From Treponema sp. (GTDB lineage Bacteria > Spirochaetota > Spirochaetia > Treponematales > Breznakiellaceae): a stretch of DNA of 14,087 nucleotides. This document shows positions 1-6,282 of the stretch, piece by piece. The first letter of the stretch is position 1. Each line of letters starts with the position of its first letter. A program made the translations under genes and the position numbers. The notes beneath the pieces were generated by a model. That model did not search any database, was not told the origin of the DNA, and was given only the letters and a program-made list of their open reading frames with translations. The stretch lies in the NCBI GenBank assembly GCA_031275535.1, contig JAISOR010000244.1:1-14087 (forward strand). The letters are read 5' to 3'.

Positions 1-101
1 ATATGTTTTTCTACGAGATGCATGCCGCCCTGCGCTATGTCCTGCACGAAACCTGGCGGGATTTCCTCGCCTCTATCGGACCAGAAAACGACTTGGAATG
101 A
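1..101 (+). CDS. 3' end of an unidentified gene (partial)
   Basis: A reading frame open from the left edge, in phase with position 3, runs to a TGA at 99-101 and gives about 32 residues ending ...FLASIGPENDLE. The residues before that (YEMHAALRYVLHETWRD) look like a normal amphipathic helix, and codon choice (CTG, CGC, GCC) matches the neighbouring genes, so this is probably the C-terminus of a real protein whose start lies outside the window. The family is not recognisable from so short a piece. It converges on murJ, and the palindromic element at 116-488 fills the gap between the two genes. Confidence 0.5.
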   Translation, partial: MFFYEMHAALRYVLHETWRDFLASIGPENDLE

Positions 102-115
102 AAATGAGAATTGCT

Positions 116-488
116 GGCAAAAGCATTTACTCTTTATTCGGGATACATTACAGGAAATTCACCGGTACGGTGAGGAAATTACTTGGGGTCCTGGCGGAGT
201 AAAAGCCATAGGTGCCCCCCAAAGGGGCCCCCCTATGGCTTTTACTCCGCCACCCCACCAGGTTTTTCTCCACCGTACCGGGGCGTTTTCTCCAGGGTAT
301 CCCGAATACACAGAAAAATTTGCCCGGCCGTTCCTTATATGGGGGGGGAAGAGGGGGTTCCTCGCATAATTAGGGTAATCTTCCCGCAAACCCCTTCAAT
401 ATATCATGATCCCCGCAGTACCGCCTCACGCTTCACTCTCAACTCCCTACCCTTTTTTGAGTGTAGGCAAAAAGTAAATGCTTTTGCC
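116..488. repeat. Palindromic repeat element with 16-bp terminal inverted repeats
   Basis: The stretch between the two convergent genes is bounded by a perfect 16-bp inverted repeat, GGCAAAAGCATTTACT at 116-131 and its reverse complement at 473-488. It has a long palindromic core (listed separately) and no convincing gene: the open frames of 76-115 codons on both strands mirror each other because the DNA is palindromic. No target-site duplication is obvious. The right end stops 4 bp before the murJ stop codon. The first ~70 bp recur in inverted orientation at 12911-12981, so this is a dispersed repeat family, perhaps a MITE-like or REP-like element. The class is inferred. Confidence 0.6.
135..308. 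repeat. Long hairpin/cruciform core of the palindromic element
   Basis: Three nested perfect inverted blocks pair across one centre: 135-146 with 297-308 (12 bp), 162-172 with 271-281 (11 bp) and 192-212 with 232-252 (21 bp). Between the inner arms, CCCCAAAGGGG (217-227) can form the tip. Imperfectly matched sequence joins the blocks. As RNA this would be a very stable stem between two converging genes and could end transcription from either side, although no clean U-tract follows it. The structure is read from the sequence; the terminator role is only possible. Confidence 0.7.
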
Positions 489-492
489 CTGG

Positions 493-2106
493 TCAAGTAG
501 GGGATCTTCGTCTTATTATTTTGACAAGGGCCCGAACCTGTTTATCCCCGGTCAACACTAAAAGGAGTATCCCCAGCGCCGCAAACAGCAGGGTGTTGAT
601 AAGGAGCGGGATGCCATGGGCGATAAGGCGGCCCCGGCCGGCAAAGAAGACAAGAAGCCGGGGGGTGGTCCATACGATGGGAAACAGGGAAATGCCGGAA
701 AAAAGGACGAGTTTTAGGGTATACGCAAGGGCCGGGCGAAGGATCTTTCCCAGGGCGATATGGGGATTCCGCCTGAGGAAAAAGAGGAGCAGGGCGGTAT
801 TCACGGCGCTGGACAGGGACAGAGCTAAAGCGATTCCGGCTCCCCGGAGGGGACCCGCCAGAATCGCCGCCAGGATGATGTTTACGGCAAAGGAAATAAT
901 CCCCGCCAGGGCGGGGGATTTGGAATTACTCTGGGCATAAAAGGCCGGGGCCAGGATACGGTTCAGGGCAATGAAAAAGAGCCCCGGCATATGGAAGGTA
1001 AAAGCGGTATGGGTTAAATAAACCGAAGTTTCGTCAAAACTGTGGGATTGAAAGAGCAAACGAATCAAGCTCTGTCCCTGGGCGAGGGAAAAAAAGGTGA
1101 TGGGTATGGTAATCAGGGCGATGATTTCCACGGCCGAGATTAGCCGTCCATTATAGACATCCCAGCGGGAAGATTTGGCATATTCCGCCAGATCCGGGAG
1201 CAGCACTGTCCCTATGGACACGGCAAAAACCCCCAGGATCAGCTCCTGAAGCCTAAGGGAATACTGCAGACTCGAAACCACCCCCTCTCCGGCGTTTCCT
1301 GCCAAAGCGGTAGACACCATATCGTTAAGCTGATAGGCCGCCATGCCAATAATGGTAGGCCCGATAAGCTGCAGCACCGCCCGGGTCCCGGGGTTTTTCA
1401 GGGCCTTTCTGAGGCCTGTAAAAAAGAACCGGAACCCCTTCCGCAGCACAAAGGGGAATTGGATGGCCCCTTCTAAAAAACCTCCGATGAGGATCCCCAG
1501 AGCCATGGCCCGGGCCGGATTTTTGGTAAAGGGACTGAGCCCGTAGGCACAAAGGATGGTGGCAATGTTGAGAAGTATGGGGGCAAGCCCTGAGGGGGCA
1601 AAAATCCGGACACTATTCAAAATACCCTGAAAAAAAGCCGCCAGGGAAATAAAAGCTAAAAATGGAAACATAAGGCGGGTGAGAAATACGGTTTCATTAA
1701 ATTCTTCCATGCCAAAAAGGGGAACTATGAGTGGGGTCAGGATAATACCGATCATGACGGCCAGGGTAACAAAAAAGCTGAGGACGGTAAGAATACAGGA
1801 GAGAAATTCTTTGATTTGGTCCCGATCATTTTTCAGGAGGTATTCTTTGAAGGTTGGGATAAAGGCCACCGAGATGGAGCCCTCCGCAAAAAGCCGTCGG
1901 AACAGGTTGGGGATTAAAAAAGCGACCGAAAAGGCATCCGAAAGGGCGCTGGTTCCTAAAAGGCTGGCCTTGGTCATCTCCCGGAGAAGACCCAAAATTC
2001 GGGACGCCATAGTTAGGAGTGAGAGGGTCGTCCCATGGGATACCAGGGAACGCCCGTCCTTAGAATCCGAACCCGGGGGGGGATCCTTGGCAATGGCAGC
2101 GGGCAT
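493..2106 (-). CDS. murJ: Lipid II flippase MurJ (MviN family)
   Basis: This is an integral membrane flippase that moves the peptidoglycan precursor lipid II across the cytoplasmic membrane. The family signature lies near the N-terminus (SRILGLLREM, then DAFSVAFLIPNLFRRLFAEG), followed by repeated hydrophobic helices to the C-terminus, as expected for the MOP-fold proteins. An ATG five codons upstream (2121) is possible, but 2106 is preferred: it forms a TAATG overlap with the gdpD stop and has GGGGGAAA just before it. This gives 537 residues, normal for MurJ plus a roughly 23-residue hydrophilic N-terminal extension. It is the last gene of the glxK-coiled-coil-gdpD-murJ operon. Two copies of the AGGGACAGAGCT variant of the dispersed repeat lie inside it, read as ALSL and GQSL. 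A run of eight G (C on the coding strand, 2075-2082) lies in the extension. Confidence 0.93.
   Translation of the reverse strand: MPAAIAKDPPPGSDSKDGRSLVSHGTTLSLLTMASRILGLLREMTKASLLGTSALSDAFSVAFLIPNLFRRLFAEGSISVAFIPTFKEYLLKNDRDQIKEFLSCILTVLSFFVTLAVMIGIILTPLIVPLFGMEEFNETVFLTRLMFPFLAFISLAAFFQGILNSVRIFAPSGLAPILLNIATILCAYGLSPFTKNPARAMALGILIGGFLEGAIQFPFVLRKGFRFFFTGLRKALKNPGTRAVLQLIGPTIIGMAAYQLNDMVSTALAGNAGEGVVSSLQYSLRLQELILGVFAVSIGTVLLPDLAEYAKSSRWDVYNGRLISAVEIIALITIPITFFSLAQGQSLIRLLFQSHSFDETSVYLTHTAFTFHMPGLFFIALNRILAPAFYAQSNSKSPALAGIISFAVNIILAAILAGPLRGAGIALALSLSSAVNTALLLFFLRRNPHIALGKILRPALAYTLKLVLFSGISLFPIVWTTPRLLVFFAGRGRLIAHGIPLLINTLLFAALGILLLVLTGDKQVRALVKIIRRRSPT
816..826 (+). repeat. Dispersed repeat, AGGGACAGAGCT variant (in murJ)
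   Basis: GGGACAGAGCT preceded by CA, so it matches the 12-bp family except for the first base. On the murJ coding strand it reads GCT CTG TCC CTG (ALSL) within a hydrophobic helix. It shares the 13-mer CAGGGACAGAGCT with the copies at 1068 and 3181. Confidence 0.55.
1068..1078 (-). repeat. Dispersed repeat, AGGGACAGAGCT variant (in murJ)
   Basis: AGCTCTGTCCC followed by TG, the reverse complement of CAGGGACAGAGCT. On the murJ coding strand it reads CAG GGA CAG AGC TTG (QGQSL) and is in frame. It uses a different codon phase from the copy at 816. Confidence 0.55.
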
Positions 2107-2885
2107 TATGCTTTCCCCCATAGAAAGGCCATATCCTGAGGCCTGTTGGTAATAATGCCTTCACAACCCAAATCAAGCATCCTTTTTGCAAGAAGAGGAT
2201 CGTCGATTGTCCAGGGTACCACGGGGCGTCTCTCCAGAACCGTAAACTTGAAACGGGAAAGGCGATTGACCTGGAGGTGAACGGGCTTTACGTAATCACA
2301 ACGGCCAATTATGCGGCCAAAACCATGGCGGAGCAGGAAGGGGACTTCCTTATCGGCACTCCAGATTACGGCGGCGGGTATTTGGGGACAGAGCTGTTTA
2401 AATGGGATGATGCAAAGGGGATTAAAGGAAGAAATGGTTACCGCAGATGCAGCTCTGTCCCCAAAAGATTTGATTTTCTCCGCCGCAAGTATCGGCAGGA
2501 GATCGTTCTTGGTTTTCCGGGTTTTAAGTTCAATGTCAATATACATATCAGGACAAAATTCTTCCAATACCTCTTCAAGAAGGGGAGGATGTTCTCCCCT
2601 ATGGGATGTATTAAAAAACGTTCCCACGTCAATGGCCCTGATCTCCTTGAGGGTAAGCTCTTCAATGGCCCTATTGTCTCCGGCGGTTCGCTTAAAGGTA
2701 TCATCATGGGCCACTACTAGCTCCCCGGAGGCGCATACATGGATATCCAACTCTATTCCCGGCGCACCAAGTTCCCGGGCCTTCTTAAAGGCCGCCATGG
2801 TATTCTCCGGGGCCAGAGAAGAGCAGCCCCGGTGAGCAAATATGAGGGGACGCCCTCGATCCGGCAAAATGGGGACAGAGCTCAT
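2106..2885 (-). CDS. Glycerophosphodiester phosphodiesterase (GDPD family)
   Basis: This is a TIM-barrel enzyme that hydrolyses glycerophosphodiesters to sn-glycerol 3-phosphate and an alcohol. Family landmarks are present: HRG (H18-R19), ENT at 27-29, the metal-ligand set E45-x-D47 with H49, the catalytic HD at 60-61, E119/K121, and GIITNRP near residue 245. The length of 259 residues fits short bacterial GDPDs. No secretion signal is seen, so it is probably cytoplasmic. The ATG at 2885 overlaps the upstream stop as ATGA, and the stop overlaps murJ as TAATG, so translation is probably coupled along the operon. Three copies of the 12-bp repeat lie inside it: codons 2-5 (SSVP), residues 142-145 (GDRA, just before the conserved TISSF strand) and residues 165-167 (LCP). 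All are in frame, and the catalytic residues are untouched. Confidence 0.9.
   Translation of the reverse strand: MSSVPILPDRGRPLIFAHRGCSSLAPENTMAAFKKARELGAPGIELDIHVCASGELVVAHDDTFKRTAGDNRAIEELTLKEIRAIDVGTFFNTSHRGEHPPLLEEVLEEFCPDMYIDIELKTRKTKNDLLPILAAEKIKSFGDRAASAVTISSFNPLCIIPFKQLCPQIPAAVIWSADKEVPFLLRHGFGRIIGRCDYVKPVHLQVNRLSRFKFTVLERRPVVPWTIDDPLLAKRMLDLGCEGIITNRPQDMAFLWGKA
2381..2466. repeat. Inverted pair of the 12-bp repeat inside gdpD
   Basis: GGGGACAGAGCT at 2384-2395 and its reverse complement at 2451-2462. Flanking bases extend this to a perfect 16-bp inverted repeat (2381-2396 with 2450-2465) around a 53-nt spacer. On the coding strand the two copies read as FGDRAAS and KQLCPQ, on either side of the conserved ISSF strand of the GDPD barrel. 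The right copy, read on the minus strand, shares the 17-mer TTTTGGGGACAGAGCTG with both aspS copies. Confidence 0.9.
2871..2882 (+). repeat. 12-bp repeat at the gdpD start codon
   Basis: An exact GGGGACAGAGCT. On the coding strand the copy begins immediately after the gdpD ATG and supplies codons 2-5 (AGC TCT GTC CCC, SSVP). Its first base is also the last base of the upstream gene's TGA stop. Confidence 0.9.
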
Positions 2886-3361
2886 ATGACCTCATCTTGG
2901 CTATCACGCCTCATTTTTGCTTTTAACGCTTCCAATGCGGCATCCGCCTCCGCCTCTTCAAACCGGTAATCCGTTTCCGCCTTTGTGTCTTCCCCCGGCA
3001 TTTCCCCCAGGGTTATTAACAATTCCTGTTCCAAGAGGTCCGGGTCAATACTCCGTTCCTGGGCTCCGAGCTTGGGAACATACTGCCGCATGTTTTGTAT
3101 CTGATCTCTCAGTTCGGCAATTTCCGCCTTAAGAATATCCCGCTGGGTTTCTATTTTTTTCGCTTCCTCCTCAGCCTCCAGGGACAGAGCTGAAGAACCT
3201 CGGGAACGGGCAAGTTCAACCCGGCTGGCCCATTTTATCAATTCCTGGTCGAGTTCCTCGCATCTTTTTTCCGTCAACTTTAAGGTTGTTATATACTGGG
3301 TAATATATTCTTTAGCTTCTGCGACGCTTAACCCTTTTAGGTCTTCATAACCTTGTTTCAT
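2882..3361 (-). CDS. Hypothetical coiled-coil protein
   Basis: I do not recognise a named family. The 159-residue protein is highly charged, with no signal peptide or membrane segment. Residues ~25-95 look like a continuous coiled coil (leucine and isoleucine at heptad-like spacing among E, K, R and Q: KLTEKRCEELDQELIKWASR, then KAEIAELRDQIQNMRQ). An acidic C-terminal part follows (EEAEADAALEALKAKMRR). The start at 3361 is chosen because it lies 4 nt after the glxK stop with GAGG about 9 nt upstream; an ATG at 3445 would overlap glxK by 80 bp. The stop overlaps the gdpD start (ATGA). It is co-transcribed with glxK, gdpD and murJ, which does not reveal its role. A variant repeat copy is read as ALSL at residues 58-61, inside the coiled coil. 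Confidence 0.7.
   Translation of the reverse strand: MKQGYEDLKGLSVAEAKEYITQYITTLKLTEKRCEELDQELIKWASRVELARSRGSSALSLEAEEEAKKIETQRDILKAEIAELRDQIQNMRQYVPKLGAQERSIDPDLLEQELLITLGEMPGEDTKAETDYRFEEAEADAALEALKAKMRRDSQDEVI
3181..3191 (+). repeat. Dispersed repeat, AGGGACAGAGCT variant (in coiled-coil gene)
   Basis: GGGACAGAGCT preceded by CA. On the coding strand it reads GCT CTG TCC CTG (ALSL), the same phase and peptide as the murJ copy at 816, and it keeps the reading frame open. Confidence 0.55.
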
Positions 3362-3365
3362 GAGA

Positions 3366-4508
3366 TTAGCCTCGTATTTTCTTTCCGATTTTGACCGCAT
3401 GAATGAGGTTTTCCGCAGCAAAAACGAGGTCCCGATAGCTGTCATGTATCATGGCATCGAGACCAATCTGTCCGCAGGCGATGGAAACCGCATAATCAAA
3501 GGATTTAAGCAGGTCCCGCACGTCTCCCCCAAGACCGCCGGAAAGGAGGGCCGCAGGAATCCCCGCCGCATGGCTTTCCCTTGCCACTACGGAACAGAGT
3601 TTACCTCCCGATGTTTGGCTATCGGTCATGCCTTCCCCGGTAATCACCAGATCAGCATCTTTGATCCGGTTGAAAAAACCCGCATATTTCATCACCAGCA
3701 GAGCGCCGGATTCCATAACCGCCCCTAAGCATATCCGCAGCGCCGCGCCAACTCCTCCGGCAGCTCCGTCCCCCGGTTGATCCACATCTTTAGCAAGGCC
3801 CGCATTAATCCAAGCCGCCCCTAATTTTGCCAGTCCCGCGTCCAGCCGGGATATCATCTCCGGACTCGCTCCCTTTTGGGGGCCAAATACTGCCGAGGCC
3901 CCCTTGGGTCCTAACAGCGGATTGGTCACATCACAGGCAACCTTAATGGAGACCGTTTTAATCCGCTTATCCGCCCCGGTGATATCGATTGAGGCTATTT
4001 TGGGCAAGGCTTCTCCTCCTTGCCCAACAGGCAAGCCCCTTTCATCCAAAACCTTGAATCCCAGGGCGCTGATCAGACCAATACCGCCATCATTGGTAGC
4101 GCTTCCGCCAATACCGATGATCAGGTCCGTGGCGCCCGTACCCAGGGCAGCCGCGATAAGTTCTCCGGTCCCATAAGAAGTAGCCTTTAGGGGGTTGAGC
4201 CGCTCCCGGCTGATAAGTTCTATGCCCGATGCACTGGCCATATCCAGGACCGCAACTTTTCCATCATGAATAAGCCCGAATTCAGCTTCTACCCGGTCAT
4301 TCAAAGGTCCGGTAACGGGCACCTTAATAAAACGCCCGCCGGCAGCCTCGGTAACCGCCCTGGCGGTTCCTTCCCCACCGTCAGCTAAAGGAACCTTATA
4401 GACTATCGCTTTTTTATCCGCCCGCAGGATTCCCTCTTCAATGGCGGCACATACTTCCGGGGCTTTCAGGTTCCCTTTGAACGAATCGGGAGCAATGAGA
4501 ATGTTCAT
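3366..4508 (-). CDS. glxK: Glycerate 2-kinase (GlxK/GarK family)
   Basis: Phosphorylates D-glycerate with ATP, giving 2-phosphoglycerate in the GarK/GlxK family, and so feeds glycerate into lower glycolysis. Visible signatures are APDSFKG at 6-12, LADGGEGT at 41-48, GIGGSATNDGG in the first half, and GEGMTDSQTSGGK, which matches the family's GEGxxDxQTxxGK loop. The 380-residue length is typical. The ATG at 4508 is chosen over a longer frame starting at 4580 because a strong Shine-Dalgarno, AAGGAGGGAGGT (4514-4525), lies just upstream and family homology begins at MNILIAPDSFKG. It is the first gene of the minus-strand operon continuing into the coiled-coil gene, gdpD and murJ. It carries no copy of the 12-bp repeat, but four copies lie upstream at 4603-4737. 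Confidence 0.93.
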   Translation of the reverse strand: MNILIAPDSFKGNLKAPEVCAAIEEGILRADKKAIVYKVPLADGGEGTARAVTEAAGGRFIKVPVTGPLNDRVEAEFGLIHDGKVAVLDMASASGIELISRERLNPLKATSYGTGELIAAALGTGATDLIIGIGGSATNDGGIGLISALGFKVLDERGLPVGQGGEALPKIASIDITGADKRIKTVSIKVACDVTNPLLGPKGASAVFGPQKGASPEMISRLDAGLAKLGAAWINAGLAKDVDQPGDGAAGGVGAALRICLGAVMESGALLVMKYAGFFNRIKDADLVITGEGMTDSQTSGGKLCSVVARESHAAGIPAALLSGGLGGDVRDLLKSFDYAVSIACGQIGLDAMIHDSYRDLVFAAENLIHAVKIGKKIRG

Positions 4509-4602
4509 AATGGACCTCCCTCCTTGTTGATATACTTTAAGTGTGTAAAGAGAGATATGCAAGGGTTTATATAGAAACAAAAAGTCATGGGAAAACTCTT
4601 TA

Positions 4603-4737
4603 AGCTCTGTCCCCTCCTCGGATATTCAGATCGAAAAGCTCTGTCCCTTAAAAACGCTTATCCTCCTGATATTTAGCTCTGTCCCCAATAATGCGCATAA
4701 ACAGCTATTTTCACCACTGATATTTAGCTCTGTCCCC
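4603..4737 (-). repeat. Cluster of four direct copies of the 12-bp repeat
   Basis: This fills most of the gap between glxK and the metallopeptidase gene (4509-4760), which holds no gene. Copies are at 4603-4614, 4637-4647 (AGCTCTGTCCC, last base changed), 4675-4686 and 4726-4737, all in the same orientation. The last two belong to identical 21-bp repeats (4666-4686 and 4717-4737), 51 bp apart. On the minus strand the copies run into TAAA or AAAT. The array is upstream of glxK and downstream of the metallopeptidase gene, so it could affect transcription between them. Confidence 0.92.
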
Positions 4738-4760
4738 GTTTCTCCCGGGAATTTACGGTT

Positions 4761-5450
4761 TTAGATTTCTCCGGCATTCATCTTTTTACGGATATTTTTC
4801 CATAACGGCATAAACTGGTTCATAAGACGATAAAAATTACGGTTATGCGAAGGCTCAATAAGATGTATCATTTCATGAACAACAACATATTCCAGACATT
4901 CGGGAGGCTTTTTTGCGAGTTCAGTATTGAGCCGTATTGTGTGCCGGCCATAGTTGCAGCTTCCCCAATGGGACTTCATTTTTCGCAAATATAGTTTCTT
5001 AATCTGCACCCCGATACGGGGTTCCCATTTTTTAATAATCTCAGGAGCGGCTTCTTGGAGTATACGGTGATACCATTTATCTAAAAACTCCTGCCTTTTT
5101 GCTTTTGTACTATCAGGACGAATATACATCTGCATACACCCGTCTTTTAGTACCACCTTAGGGTGACCCGCCCGTTCTACAAGCTCAAATTTATAGGCCA
5201 TACCCCAGACATAATGGGTTTCATGGTTCTCTAGACGGTTCTTGGTTCCGGGACGGATACGATATTTAGCCCGGTGTTTTTCTATCCATTGCAGTTTGGA
5301 GGCCGCAAAATCCCGAATGTATTCGGCACTCGTATGGAGAGGCGCTGAAATACACACCCTGCCATCAGGAGGATATACAGTAAGGCGGAGATTCTTGACC
5401 TGTTTATACGCTACCTCAATTCGGATATTTCCCAACAAAAAATCCGGCAT
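4761..5450 (-). CDS. YgjP-type zinc metallopeptidase (M48-like, DUF45)
   Basis: A soluble, zinc-dependent peptidase-like protein of 229 residues, the usual length for the YgjP/DUF45 group. The zinc site is clear: HEMIH at 192-196 in the context YVVVHEMIHLIEPSHNRNFY, with H202 of SHNRNF as likely third ligand. Upstream lies the family's WGSC motif (KSHWGSCNYGRHTIRLN, about 159-175). The N-terminus (IRIEVAYKQVKNLRLTV) matches the beta-rich domain of this group. There is no signal peptide. The substrate is unknown; family members often sit beside restriction-modification or mobile genes. Its downstream neighbour to the left is the repeat cluster, and upstream, 32 nt away on the same strand, is the RAYT gene, so the two may be co-transcribed. 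Both are visibly AT-richer than the ftsH-galK region. The start ATG has only a weak Shine-Dalgarno. Confidence 0.85.
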   Translation of the reverse strand: MPDFLLGNIRIEVAYKQVKNLRLTVYPPDGRVCISAPLHTSAEYIRDFAASKLQWIEKHRAKYRIRPGTKNRLENHETHYVWGMAYKFELVERAGHPKVVLKDGCMQMYIRPDSTKAKRQEFLDKWYHRILQEAAPEIIKKWEPRIGVQIKKLYLRKMKSHWGSCNYGRHTIRLNTELAKKPPECLEYVVVHEMIHLIEPSHNRNFYRLMNQFMPLWKNIRKKMNAGEI

Positions 5451-5482
5451 TTCAGCCTGCTATTCCCAGGGGTATAAAATTC

Positions 5483-6010
5483 CTATGATGGTTTCCCGTC
5501 ATAATGAGACAATAATATATGATATGTCTCTAATACAAGAGACGACACGGCATCTATAATTTCCCGATTACCTGATATAAAATGCCATAATCCCCCATAT
5601 TCCCATTCATCTGCCCTGTAAACAAGCTGTGCGTCCACCGGATTCTGGGCAACATATAAAAAAGCATAAAGAAATTCGTTAAAGTTGTTAATTATTTTTG
5701 AAAAAAACCGTTCCCCCCACACATGACCGGTCACAAAATGCTTCCGGTTCCATGCCATGGCGAATACGCTGAGAATCCATTGCATGATACCGGACAAAGA
5801 TTCATCACAGTCCGGACGGATTATGAGATGAATATGGTTGCCCATAATGCAAAAATTGTAGATTTGAAAACGGAACTTCTTTTTAGCCCGTTTCATGGTA
5901 TTGAGAAAGAGGGTTCGCATAGCGGTACAGTGCATAACCATCTCCCGTCTGTTTGCCCTGGCAGTGACATGATAGGTCGCGCCGGTTTTAAGAATTCTAT
6001 TGTGTCTCAT
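5483..6010 (-). CDS. REP-associated tyrosine transposase (RAYT, Y1 HUH family)
   Basis: A single-strand DNA transposase of the IS200-like Y1 superfamily. Domain landmarks of RAYTs are in order: an N-terminal GATYHVTARANRRE (10-23), the HUH metal motif in FCIMGNHIHLIIRP (H59 and H61), and a catalytic tyrosine candidate Y119 in LYVAQNPVDAQLV, matching the common YxxxNPVxAxLV. At 175 residues it appears intact. Unlike IS200 elements, RAYTs are usually single-copy and linked to short palindromic REP repeats. Here the gene sits between a four-copy cluster (4603-4737) and an inverted pair (6153-6202) of the 12-bp repeat. The ATG at 6010 has GAGG only 1 nt upstream, too close to be an ideal ribosome site, so the start is less certain than the family call. 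It is divergent from aspS. Confidence 0.88.
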   Translation of the reverse strand: MRHNRILKTGATYHVTARANRREMVMHCTAMRTLFLNTMKRAKKKFRFQIYNFCIMGNHIHLIIRPDCDESLSGIMQWILSVFAMAWNRKHFVTGHVWGERFFSKIINNFNEFLYAFLYVAQNPVDAQLVYRADEWEYGGLWHFISGNREIIDAVSSLVLETYHILLSHYDGKPS

Positions 6011-6152
6011 ACCTCTATATATGGGGAAACTATGCGAATTTGCTTTAATGAGTTGTTCGAAAATTTCATTTTTTTGTCGAAATAGGGTTCGCTAACAACC
6101 CAACCGCTTAAAAACAACCAAAAGCGCGGATTTTTGGAGATCTTCGGCTTTT

Positions 6153-6202
6153 AGCTCTGTCCCCGAATTGGAATTGCGAGAAACTATCCTGGGGACAGAG
6201 CT
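6153..6202. repeat. Inverted pair of the 12-bp repeat between RAYT and aspS
   Basis: AGCTCTGTCCCC at 6153-6164 and GGGGACAGAGCT at 6191-6202 form a perfect 12-bp stem around a 26-nt loop. The gap 6011-6282 carries no gene. The pair lies 143 bp from the RAYT start and about 80 bp upstream of the aspS ATG, where it could fold in DNA or in the aspS leader RNA. No convincing -10/-35 pair was recognised in this gap. Confidence 0.93.
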
Positions 6203-6282
6203 CAATTCTTGAGCTGAACGCCTCCCAATTAATGCCAAGTAAGACCTTGCCATGTATCCCCCCTCCGGCTATAGTTATTTTT

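Noticed and set aside
22..389. Open frames on both strands (115 and 76 codons) over the palindromic element
   Set aside because: They encode mirrored, low-quality peptides because the DNA is an inverted repeat. No ribosome site or family similarity is seen.
1202..1212. AGCACTGTCCC in murJ, one base from the repeat
   Set aside because: The mismatch is internal, and it encodes the GTVLLPD segment that is conserved in MurJ proteins, so it is native sequence.
2075..2082. Run of eight G/C near the murJ start as a phase-variable tract
   Set aside because: It lies in a poorly conserved extension of an essential gene, and eight bases is short. There is no evidence of slippage from one sequence.
3590..3600. 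CGGAACAGAGT in glxK, similar to the repeat
   Set aside because: Several mismatches, and it encodes the expected GGKLCSVVARE stretch of glycerate kinase.
4603..4737. CRISPR array interpretation of the regularly recurring repeat
   Set aside because: The repeat is too short, spacings are irregular (34, 38 and 51 bp), no cas genes are present, and copies also lie inside genes in both orientations.
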